From JACRCT01 sp049841135 (GTDB lineage: Bacteria > Myxococcota > Myxococcia > Myxococcales > UBA5297): a stretch of 64,000 bases of DNA. Under the pieces are notes generated by a model. The model was not told the DNA's origin. It saw only the letters and a program-made list of their open reading frames with translations, and did not search any database. A program made the position numbers and the translations under genes. The stretch spans positions 1,302,001-1,366,000 of the forward strand of contig JASGHK010000008.1 of NCBI GenBank assembly GCA_049841135.1. Direction: 5' to 3'. Positions within the stretch are counted from its first letter, which is position 1, and the number at the start of each line of letters is the position of its first letter. Of the stretch, positions 37,296-46,010 are shown in pieces.

Positions 37296-40200
37296 TCAGC
37301 GCGACGCGCGCCGCTGGCGGAACGCGAGGTATCGGTCCGAGGCCGCGAAGCGCAGCATCTCGGCCACCTCCTCGTCGGAGTCGCGCTTGGCGCGCAGGGC
37401 CGCGAGCGCCGGCGCCACGCCGCCCGCCACCAGCAGCCCGGCCCGGTTGGAGGTGTGGCGTGCGCCCTCGTTGAGGTCGTCCATGGTCAGCCCGCGCCGG
37501 CCCAGCGTGGAGAGCAGCTGTCCGATGCGGTCCTCGGCCTTCTCGGAGACCCGCCGCGCCAAGAGCAGCGCGTCCTGCGAGAGCGGTCGCACCTCGTCCA
37601 TGATCTGCCGGAGGGCGTCCATGCACTGCTCGACGCGGTCCGCGGGCATCAGGCGCAGCGCCAGCATCTCGGGCTTGAAGGTGGCCAGCGCGCGCCCGGC
37701 GAAGAAGCGCAGCTGGGCCGCAGGCAGCCGCTTCTGGATGGCCGAGCGTCCGACCAGGAGCTGGGGCGGGTCGGTGTTGACCGCGCGCAGCGGCGGGCTC
37801 TCGACGGCGCCGACCCCGACGTCGGGCGAGCGCATGCCGAGCACCCGGACGGCCGCGAGCAGCGCCTCTGCGGTGGCGCGCGCTCCGGGGCTCTCCTCCA
37901 TGGCGAAGGGACGCCGCACGCCGGCCTGCTTGGCGGGGACGGCGTCCAGGCTGCAGAACGCCGGGCCACAGATGGCGAACAGCTCGCCCGCGGCGCCGCG
38001 CAGCTCCGGGTGGCGCAGCGCGGTCCAGTCGGTGGCGTTGAGCGTGTAGCGCGGCGAGAGCGGCTCGGCGAACGGGTCGCCCTCCAGCGCCCGGGCGATC
38101 TCGTCCATCAGCGAGGCCTGCTCGGGGTCACGCGTGCGCTCGTACAGCTCGGCCAGCGCCTCGTAGCCGGCGACATCGAACGGGTCGTCGTGGATGCGCG
38201 CGCGCAGCTTGGGCTCGTCGGCAGTGCGCTTGCGGATGGCGCTGTTGTTCTTCTTGCGCTGCTCGGCGCTCTCGCGCCGCTTCGCGGGCTCGCGCGTGAA
38301 CGAGGCCACGCGCTCCTCGAGCTTCGCCCGAGAGGAAGCCGCGCCGGGAAGCGGCCTTCCGCGGCGTCGGTGGCTCCGGCGCCCCGGTCACCGGCGTCTG
38401 GCCAGACTCACGCTGGCTCGGTGCGACGGGCGGCAAGGAGGTGAGCGGCGTGTGCTCGTCGGCAGACGAGATGACGGCCAGGATGTCGCCGGTCTGGATC
38501 TCCTGCTCTCCGCTCTCGCCCTGCGCGCTCTCGCCCGTGGCCTCCCCCGCCTCGCGGCCCGCAGGCTTGGGAGGCGCGGACGGCAGCTTGCGCAGGTCGA
38601 CGGTGGGCTTGGAGGCCTTCCGCTTGGTGAGCACCGCCGGCGGCGGAGCGGTCGGACCCGGTGCGGCGAGCGGAGCCGGCGGCGGCGGGGAAGGCAGAGG
38701 CATCGCGGGGCGGCGTCCGGGCGCTGCGGCCCCTTGCGCCTCGGCTTCGAGCTGCCGGGCGCGCTCGTCGCAGACCGCTGCCCGGGCCGGGTCGTCGAGC
38801 CGTTCGCGGCTGAGCCGGGCCAGCCGGCGCCACAGCGACGCGCGCTCGGGCCCGCGCTCGGTGGCCGCGGCCGCGCCCTCGAGCGCGAAGGCGGCCTCGG
38901 AGAGCCGGCCCCGGGCCTCGCAGCGGTCGGCGAGCGCAACCAGGGCCACCGCATCGCCAGGCTCCATGCGCGCCGCCATCCGCCACTCTTCCAAGGCCTC
39001 CTCGTCGCGCCCGATCGTCTCCAGGCTCTGGGCCAGCTCGTGGCGCGCCTGCCGGGCCTGGACTCCGCGCGGCTCGCGGGCCAGCCGGCGGCGCAGCAGC
39101 TTGATGAGCGCCTCGCGGTCGCTGCCGCGCCGGGTCAGGTCGATGAGGTGGCCCTCGGCCTCCGCGTCTGCCGGGCTCTCGGCCAGCACCTCGCTCCAGG
39201 CGTCGCGAGCGCGCTGCTCCTCGCCCAGCGGCCACTCCAGCAGCCGCGCCAGGCGGCGCAGCATGGTGACGCGGCTGGCCGCGCCGCGGGGCAGGCTGCG
39301 CACGGCCTGAGCCAGGCGCTCGATGACCGGCCGGTCCGCCTGGCACTCGGCCAGGCCGGCGAGCGCGCGCAGATTGCCCGGGGCGAAGCTCGGTGGCGGC
39401 CAGGAAGTCGGCGCCGGCGCGGTCGATGCGGCGCGCGTTCAGGTGCACCTCGCCGCGCAGGATCAGCGCTTCGGCCCGCGCGCGGGGCTCCTGCGCCGCC
39501 TTCACCGCTGCGTCGAGCGCGGACTGGACGGCGGCCGGGTCGGTGGAGGCCGAGAGGAGCCGGACCTGGGCGGAGAGCGCGGCGGGGTCGCCGGTGAGCG
39601 CGACGATCTCCGCGTAGACCTCGGCCGCGCCGGTGCGGTCGGCCAGCTCGTCTTCCAAGAGCTCCGCCAACCGGTGGAGGAGGTCGGCTCTGGCCTGTGG
39701 GCTCTTCTCCCGTGAGGCCCGTCCGCGGTAATGCGCAGCGAGCTCTTCCCAGGCGCCGCGACCGATGAAGTAGGCCTCCAGACGCGCAGCGAGCGCGGCG
39801 TCGGTCGGGTCGGCCTCGACCGCGGCCTTGAGCAGAGCGCTCGCCTCGGTGAAGGCGCCGCGCGCCAGCGCTGCCTCGCCCAGCAGCGCCAGGGTCTTCG
39901 CCTGGCCCACCCCCGCGGACTTGCCGAGCTCGGCGGCGATCGCGGTGGCCTCGACCTGGCGGCGGGTTTCGCGGCCGGCCTCGGCCAGCTCGCGGAGGGC
40001 CGCCTCGACCTTCTCCGCCGAAGCCTTGCCGGTGACGAGCGCGCGTGCCGCGAGGGCGCGGGCGGCGAAGACGGCGTCCGTGTCCCCGCCCCTGCGCGCC
40101 AGCTCGCCGGCATGCTGATAGGCACCTGCCCCTGCGAGCGGGTCGCCGAGCCGTTCGGAGAGCAGCTGCGCGCGGCAGAAGGCATCCCGGGACGCGGACC

Positions 40201-40801
40201 GGAACCGGCCGCCCCGTGAGTGCTCGTCGACCCGAACGGCGAGCTGCTCGGCGGCCAGCGCCCAGTTCGACTCCCGAAGCGCCGTCACCACCAACTGGAG
40301 CCGGGCCCGGCCGTCGTTCCCGTCGTCTGCCAGCGCCGCCAGGAGATGATCGCGGGCCTGGGAGTTCTTGCCCATCCGCCGGTAGACCCGGGCGAGGCGC
40401 CGGCGCAGGTCGTTGCGGGTGGGCTGGTCTGCGCGGAGGACGGCGCCCTCGAGCGCGGCGATCGCCGCGTCCTCCATGCGAGCGCGCCGGGCCGTCGAGA
40501 CCAGGTCGGCGGCGTAGCGGTCGTCGAGGGGCAGCTCCTGCGCCCCGCGCATCAGCTCGATGAAGGCGCGGTCGGCACCCCCATCCTTGAGCAGGCGGGC
40601 GGCCACGCGGCGGTGGAAGTCGAGCTTGATCGAGGTGTCCGGGCGGGCGAGCTGCTGCTCGTCGAGCGCCTGGATCTTGACCGTCGGCAGCCGGCCGTCG
40701 TCGTCGTCGGGGACGTAGTTCCTGGAAGCGGGGCGCGGCCCGGCGCTCCCCGGAGCGGGGGCCTCCGGCCTTGAATTCCCTGGGGGGACTCTCTCGCCCA
40801 T
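37296..40801 (-). CDS. Large TPR-repeat protein, about 1,167 residues (two frame breaks)
   Basis: One long gene read through two breaks: 39385-39391 (removing a base restores ATELAPGNLRALAGLAECQ) and 38319-38325 (restores SGELEERVASFTREP). The first 770 residues are TPR-like helical repeats (LRRRLARVYRRMGKNSQARDHLL, LGEAALARGAFTEASALLKAA). A Pro/Ala-rich linker follows, then a C-terminal domain of about 330 residues with YTLNATDWTALRHPELRGAAGELF. No signal peptide or enzymatic motif is visible, so a cytoplasmic scaffold is likely. Such giant TPR proteins are typical of myxobacteria. Confidence 0.8.
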
Positions 40802-40851
40802 CGGTGGTCGGGGAGTGTACCGTAGCGCCTCCGATCGGTCACCCCGCGCCC

Positions 40852-41858
40852 ATGCCCCAACGACTCCTCAGCGTGCTGCTTCCGGCCCGCGACGCGCAGG
40901 CGACGCTTCAGGAGGCGCTGGAGTCCCTGGCCGCGCAGACCTGGCCCGACTTCGAGGTGGTGGTCGTCGACGACGGCTCGCGCGACGACACCGCCGCCAT
41001 CCTCGAAGCGTGGGCCTCCCGCGACCGCCGGTTCCGGGCCGTCCGCGGCCCCGGGTGCGGATCTCGGCGGCGCTCAACGCGGGTCTGCGCCACTGCCGCG
41101 GCGCCTTCATCGCCCGCATGGACGCCGACGACGTCGCCTTGCCCCACCGCTTCGAGCGGCAGATGGCGGAGCTCGAGGCCCATCCAGGACTGGCTGCGGT
41201 AGGCGGCGCCGTGGAGCTCTTTCCGCGCGAGCAGATGACCCCGGGGCTGCTCGCCTACGAATCCTGGCTCAACTCGCTCACCACCTCCGAGACCATCGCC
41301 CGCGAGTGCTTCGTCGAGAGCCCGCTGGTCCACCCGGCCGCAACCCTTCGCGCCAGCACGCTCGCCGACGTCGGCGGGTGGCGTGACCAGGGTTGGCCGG
41401 AGGACTACGCGCTGTGGCTGGAGATGCTCGCGCGCGGACTCTCGCTCTCGAACGTTCCCGAGGTCGTGCTGCGCTGGCGTGATCGACCCGAGCGGCTCAC
41501 TCGGACCCATCCGGCGTACGAGCCTGCGGCGCACCTGCGGCTCAAGGCGCACTACCTCGCGCGGATGAGGCTGAAGGAGCGCCGCTGCATCCTGTGGGGG
41601 GCTGGGAAGACCGGCCGCGCGTTGATGCGTGCGCTCCGGTCCGAGGGGGTGGAGGTGGTGCTTTTCGTGGACATCGACCCGGCGAAGGTCGGCCGTTTAC
41701 TCCACGGAGTGCCCGTCGTCTCGCCCGAGGGATTGGGCGGCTATTCAGGAACGCCGCTCGTCGCCGCAGTCGGAGCCAAGGGCGCCCGGGCGCTGATCCG
41801 CGAGCACCTCACCCTGAAGGGCTGGGTGGAGGTCGAGCAGTTCACCTGTGTCGGCTGA
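40852..41858 (+). CDS. Family 2 glycosyltransferase fused to a nucleotide-binding (PglD-N-like) domain (one frame break)
   Basis: N-terminal GT2 motifs are LSVLLPARDAQATLQEALESL and VVVDDGSRDDT. After a break near 41055 come SAALNAGLRHCRGAFIARMDADDVALPHR (the DxD site), WPEDYALWLEMLARGL and VVLRWRDRPERLTR. The break needs one lost or two gained bases in the C/G-rich stretch. The last 90 residues form a separate Rossmann-like module, CILWGAGKTGRALM to VLFVDIDPAKVGRLLHGVPVV, like the N-terminal domain of sugar O-acyltransferases. About 334 residues in total. It probably adds a sugar to a surface glycan. Confidence 0.8.
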
Positions 41859-41900
41859 GCCCGCATCGATCAAACGCGGGCTCCCGCCCAACACCCGAAA

Positions 41901-42190
41901 CTAAGCCGCCGCCGTCGAGGACTTCTCCGATTTGCTCTCGGATTTCGCGGGCTTGGATTCGCTGGAGCTGCTGCCGGTGGAGGAACTGCTGTTGCCCGTC
42001 CCGGCCTTGTTGTTGGTGGAGCTGTAGAGGTCCTTGTACCAACCGCCACCGACGAGAGCGAAGAGCTCAGGCTCACCAGGCGGTTGACCGGCTTGCCGCA
42101 CTTCTCGCACTTCTTCAGCGGCTCCTCGGACATCTTCTGGATGACCTCAAACTTCCCGCACTTCTGGCACTCGTACTCGTAGATCGGCAT
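41901..42190 (-). CDS. FmdB-type zinc-ribbon protein (one frame break)
   Basis: ATG 42190 opens with MPIYEYECQKCGKFEVIQKM and CEKCGKPV, two CxxC pairs that bind zinc in the family. The frame breaks near 42065, and the other frame continues with FALVGGGWYKDLYS, the conserved end of the FmdB ribbon, then a Ser/Lys-rich tail. Deleting two bases within CTGAGCTCTTCG gives SLSFALVGGGWY. About 95 residues. FmdB proteins are often called regulators, but their role is poorly defined. Confidence 0.8.
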
Positions 42191-42254
42191 GACGACAGCC
42201 CCTTCAGCTTCGGTGCGTGCGACGACGGCAGATCCGTAACCACCCGAAAGCACC

Positions 42255-42266
42255 TGTCAATATAAT
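42255..42266 (+). promoter_or_regulatory. Consensus -10 hexamer directly before the M3-like gene; opposite-strand TTGACA
   Basis: TATAAT at 42261-42266 ends six bases before the ATG at 42273, which would place the transcript start at or next to the start codon (leaderless mRNA). No Shine-Dalgarno sequence fits between. On the minus strand TTGACA overlaps the same spot and could serve the FmdB-like gene. No good -35 is seen for the plus strand. Confidence 0.4.
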
Positions 42267-42272
42267 GGAATC

Positions 42273-43769
42273 ATGGACTTGTCGACCGTGCGCCGCCAGA
42301 GAGATGCCCTCTTCAGCGCCCTCGCCTCGGCTGAGCTCGAGCTTCGGACTGGCAGGCGCTCCAGCATCGATTTGCCCAGCGTTTTCAAACAGTTCCCCGA
42401 CGCAAACTCGCCCGAGTCATTCTTCTGCGTCCGCGAAGCCCATCAGGGTCTCGAGGACGCTCAAAAAGAAGCGGCGCGGGCTGCGCTCGACCTGACCGCC
42501 GCCGCCCTGGAATCCGCCCGCGCTGCCTCGTTGGATGCGGAGCGGCTCTCCTTTGATGCGAGAGCCACGGTGCTGGTCGAAGGTTCCCCCGTGCCTCTGC
42601 GGCAGGTTCCCAGGCGGCTGGCCGCCGAGCGGACCCGCGAGCTCGAGGGCACCGCTCGCCCGCGCCGCCGACGCGGCCCTGGCTCGGCTGGACTCCGTCC
42701 TCGCCCGGAGGGTCGAGCAGTGCCAGCGCCTGGCGTCCGACCTTGGCTTCGCCAGCTACTGGGACTTGCGAGCGCAAGCCTCCGGAATCGATTCTGGCAG
42801 CGCTGGAGTCGGAGGCCCGCCGAACGCTCCAGGAGACCGAGGACGCCTGGCGCGACCTCTTCGAATTCGGCCTGCGCCGGGTCGTCGGACCGGTCTCGCT
42901 CAAGCCCCGCGGTGACGCGGCGGAGCACGACCTCGTCCGCTTCCAGCGGCTCGAACCGCTCGACGACCTCTTCCGCCCCGCCCGTCTCTTGTCGACGGCT
43001 CAATCGGCTCTTCAAGCGATGGGGCTCTCCCCTGACGCCGGTGGCCGCATCTCGGTGGACGCCGAGGACGCGGGGATTCGACCTGTCGGCGCCGCGGCAC
43101 TGCCCATCGACGTTCCTGGCGAGATCGCGGTGGTGCTCGGCCGCCTGGGCGGCGCCCACGACTACGTCCAGCTCTTCCAGGCACTCGGGCGGGCTCACTT
43201 CTTCGCCATGGTCAGCCGGGACTTGCCGGCTGACGCACGCCGGTTCGGTGACGGCGCGGCCTCCTTCGGCGCGCTCTTCGACCAGCTCTTCGTCGACGCC
43301 GCCTTCCTGGAGCGCTCGCTGGACGCCGACTCACGAGAGGCGATCGAGGCCGCGCGGCTGGTCGCCATCGAGCGGCTCGGGCGGCTGCGGCACCTCTGCG
43401 CCTCGCTGCTCTACCAGCGAACGCTCTTCGCCGAGGGAGCCCGCGAGGAGCTGCAAGGGGCTGTACCGCGAGGTGCATGGCAAGGCGCTGTGCGTCGACT
43501 GGCCGCTCGAGCGCTGGCTCTGCGACGTCGAGCCTTGCCTGGGTTGCGCGAGCCGGCTGCGCGCCTTCAGCCTGGCCGAGGTGACCCGCCGCGCGCTGCT
43601 CGAGGCCGCCGACGAGGACTGGTGGCGCAACCCTCGCGCCGGTCCGTTTCTCGAGAAGCTCGCCTCCCGCGGTGGGTCGGAGAGCGCGGAGTCGGTTGCC
43701 AAGCGGCTCGGCGGCGTGCTCTCTCTTGCTGACGCCGCGCAGCGGTTCGTCACCGTCGCAGCCCGGTAG
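42273..43769 (+). CDS. M3-peptidase-like protein lacking the zinc site (three frame breaks)
   Basis: Read through breaks near 42655, at 42790-42794 (GATTC) and 43451-43457 (CTGCAAG), the gene gives about 497 residues. Joined segments are LARAADAALARLDSVLARR, ASDLGFASYWDLRAQASGIDLAALESEARRTL and the C-terminal DEDWWRNPRAGPFLEKLASRGG, as in M3/oligoendopeptidase F-like enzymes. Where the family has HExGH-x-x-H, this protein has QALGRAHFF, so the zinc ligands are missing. It is probably not a peptidase; a binding or structural role is inferred. It may be leaderless. Confidence 0.75.
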   Translation: MDLSTVRRQRDALFSALASAELELRTGRRSSIDLPSVFKQFPDANSPESFFCVREAHQGLEDAQKEAARAALDLTAAALESARAASLDAERLSFDARATVLVEGSPVPLRQVPRRLAAERTRELEGTARPRRRRGPGSAGLRPRPEGRAVPAPGVRPWLRQLLGLASASLRNRFWQRWSRRPAERSRRPRTPGATSSNSACAGSSDRSRSSPAVTRRSTTSSASSGSNRSTTSSAPPVSCRRLNRLFKRWGSPLTPVAASRWTPRTRGFDLSAPRHCPSTFLARSRWCSAAWAAPTTTSSSSRHSGGLTSSPWSAGTCRLTHAGSVTARPPSARSSTSSSSTPPSWSARWTPTHERRSRPRGWSPSSGSGGCGTSAPRCSTSERSSPREPARSCKGLYREVHGKALCVDWPLERWLCDVEPCLGCASRLRAFSLAEVTRRALLEAADEDWWRNPRAGPFLEKLASRGGSESAESVAKRLGGVLSLADAAQRFVTVAAR

Positions 43770-43800
43770 CGTCTCCACTCACCACCAGAGAGGGCAGCCC

Positions 43801-44205
43801 ATGAAGAACGTCTTCGCGCACATCGAGCTGAGCACCGGCAATCCGGCCAAGGCCGCCAAGTTCTACAAGTCGCTCTTCGCCTGGAAGCTCACGGACCTGC
43901 CGATGGGCGTCGGGACCTACACCATGGTCGACACGGGCTCCGAGGAGTGTGGTGGCGGCATCCAGGAGAAGATGATGCCCGAGGCCCCGACGGCCTGGCT
44001 CTCCTACGTCCACGTCGAGGACGTGAAGAAGACGCTGGCCAAGGCCAAGAAGCTCGGGGCCAAGGTCGTGATGCCGTGGACCGACATCGGGGAATTCGGC
44101 GCCATCGGCATCTTCACCGACCCCACCGGCGCCACGTTGGGCGTCTGGGAGCGGGCCAAGCCCAAGGCCAAGGCCAAGAAGCCCGCGAAGAAGTCGCGCA
44201 AGTAG
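43801..44205 (+). CDS. VOC-superfamily (glyoxalase/bleomycin-resistance-like) protein
   Basis: 134 residues from ATG 43801 with GAGAGG upstream. MKNVFAHIELSTGNPAKAAKFYKSLFAWKL is the usual VOC opening, followed by YVHVEDVKKTLAKAKKLGAKVVMPWTDIGEFGAIGIFTDPTGATLGVWE, a typical C-terminal half. The tail is a Lys/Ala-rich stretch (AKPKAKAKKPAKKSRK) that could bind nucleic acid or membranes, an uncommon addition. No metal or substrate can be assigned. Confidence 0.85.
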   Translation: MKNVFAHIELSTGNPAKAAKFYKSLFAWKLTDLPMGVGTYTMVDTGSEECGGGIQEKMMPEAPTAWLSYVHVEDVKKTLAKAKKLGAKVVMPWTDIGEFGAIGIFTDPTGATLGVWERAKPKAKAKKPAKKSRK

Positions 44206-44335
44206 CTGTCGGGAGTGTTTCGCGCCGCGGGTCCAGGGCCGGCCTCTCGGGAGTCCGGCCCCTCTCGCTGCAGGCGCTCCCGCAGGGCTGGTCGCCCCGC
44301 GGGTCGATCGAATCACCGCTCGGAAAGCGCGAGGC

Positions 44336-44653
44336 TCAGTGCTTCTTGCGGAGCGCGCGGACGATCTTGTCCTTGGTGCGCGACTGGCGCGGCTGAACGC
44401 GCTGGACCATCTGCTTCTGGTGCAGGCGGTAGGCGCGCAGCAGCTCCATCTCCATCAGGAGCAGCTCGTCCTGGAGATCCTGGTCGCCCTCGCCGTGGCG
44501 AGCGAGAGGGGCGTCCTTCTGCACGGTCGCGCCGTAGCGCATGCGCAGGACCTTCTCGTCCTCACTCGTCGTCTTCGTCTTGGCGAGTGCCGCGCCGACC
44601 TCCTTGGCCTCCACCACGTCGCGGACCTGAGTTCCCTTGCGCTGCATGCTCAC
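44336..44653 (-). CDS. Small hypothetical protein with helical C-terminus
   Basis: 105 residues from GTG 44653 (the in-frame ATG at 44647 is an alternative), preceded by GAGAGGGG. The sequence EVGAALAKTKTTSEDEKVLRMRYGATV is followed by a glutamate/leucine-rich helix (DLQDELLLMEMELLRAYRLHQKQM) and a basic tail. It has the look of a small regulatory or nucleoid protein, but I do not recognise the family. Confidence 0.65.
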   Translation of the reverse strand: MSMQRKGTQVRDVVEAKEVGAALAKTKTTSEDEKVLRMRYGATVQKDAPLARHGEGDQDLQDELLLMEMELLRAYRLHQKQMVQRVQPRQSRTKDKIVRALRKKH

Positions 44654-44851
44654 GACCCCTCTCTCGGCTGGTTCGACTCAGAACAACCGGGCGCCGGGCC
44701 GCACGGTTGCCAAAGGCCCAAGTGGCCTTACGCAGCCGATTCTAGGGGCACAGGTCGACCCCGCAAGTTTTTGGCCGACGATTTCGCAACTCGCCCCAGT
44801 CCTTCAGGTTTTCACCAGTAAGTTCTGGAGCTTGCGAGCTGCGCCGGCGGG

Positions 44852-45871
44852 TTAGTTCTCGCCGTCCTCGTCGCCATCCGAGGGCTTGGGCTTGGCCTCA
44901 CCCGCCCCAGCATCCGCCTTGCGCATGTCGAACCGCTCGAGGGCAGCGGCCACTCCAGCAGGCCTGTCCTGGTCTGGCAGGAACTCGGCCGGCGCGGCGA
45001 TCTCGACCTTCTCGACCGGCTTGAGCTCCGACTCGATCTTGAGGGTCAGCGTGGCGAAGTCGTCCGTCTCGTTGCCGGGCGCGGAGACCGTCGCCGTCAG
45101 CTCCACCTTCAGCGGCACTCCGGTCTCGACGTCGATCCAGACCGTACCGGCGACGTCCTTGGGCTGGCGCAGGTTGGCGAAGTCCGCCCGGCGCTTGGTC
45201 GGCTGGTCGGGGCCGCCCTGAGGGTACTGGATGGGCGGGAGCTTCCACGGGTCCGGCCCGAGCGCGTGGAGCGCCTCCTTGGCGACCATCACGCCGAAGC
45301 GCTTGGCCTTGCGGCCGTTCAGCTCCTCGGCGCGGTCGCGGGTGAGGGCCAGCTTGTTGGAGAGCAGCGACTGCGCGGAGTGAAGCGCCGCGAAGGCGTC
45401 GTCGCGCACCAGGTCCGACTGGCCACGGTCGCGCTTGCGCTCGCGGAACTTGTGGTACTTGCTGCGCGCGAAGGTGCGGTCCGCCAGCCGGATGATGTCC
45501 AGCCCGCCGTCCTTGTCGTTCTCGGTGTGCACCGTGTACTCGGCGGCGCTCGCCTGCTCGACGGTGCGCTTCTCGGCGAAGGCGACCACGTCCTTGCCGT
45601 AGCTCCACTGGTAGGAGGCCGAGGCGCTGTACTTGAACGGCCCGATCCGCTCGAACGCCTCGGGGGCGCCCATGGCCAGCACGCGGTAGGTGAGATCGCC
45701 GTCCTCGGCCAGCTTCTCCACGTCGATGGGCTCGCTGGCCGCGAGCTTGGCCTTGGGCGGCTCCTCGGGCGAGAAGATGCGCTTCTTGGCCGCGCGATCC
45801 ACCTGGTCCGGGCAGCCGGCCAGGGACAGCAAGGCCGCCACCGCCACCACCGTGCGCGCTCGATTGGACAT
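44852..45871 (-). CDS. Lipoprotein of unknown function
   Basis: 339 residues; ATG 45871 is chosen because GGAGG lies nine bases upstream. The lipobox is LAGC (VAALLSLAGCPDQVDRAA). The mature part has a beta-rich pattern (RVLAMGAPEAFERIGPFKYSASASYQW, GTVWIDVETGVPLKVELTATV) reminiscent of lipoproteins that read out modified lipids or of LolA/outer-membrane sorting folds, but no motif is decisive. The end is acidic (KPSDGDEDGEN). It is divergent from dnaX with 139 bases between. Confidence 0.75.
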   Translation of the reverse strand: MSNRARTVVAVAALLSLAGCPDQVDRAAKKRIFSPEEPPKAKLAASEPIDVEKLAEDGDLTYRVLAMGAPEAFERIGPFKYSASASYQWSYGKDVVAFAEKRTVEQASAAEYTVHTENDKDGGLDIIRLADRTFARSKYHKFRERKRDRGQSDLVRDDAFAALHSAQSLLSNKLALTRDRAEELNGRKAKRFGVMVAKEALHALGPDPWKLPPIQYPQGGPDQPTKRRADFANLRQPKDVAGTVWIDVETGVPLKVELTATVSAPGNETDDFATLTLKIESELKPVEKVEIAAPAEFLPDQDRPAGVAAALERFDMRKADAGAGEAKPKPSDGDEDGEN

Positions 45872-46010
45872 GCCGTGCATCCTCCGGAGCGGGGATCTCT
45901 ACCACGGGCGGGCCCCGCAGATGGAGGCATGGATGCCGGGCCGGCCGCCCTTCGACCAGCCCAAGCATCCTGGTTGGCTCCATCCTCACTTCTGCTATGG
46001 TGCCGGCCCC

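Noticed and set aside
44236..44261. Hairpin after the VOC gene as a terminator
   Set aside because: Seven-base stem but no T tract on either strand; too weak to call.
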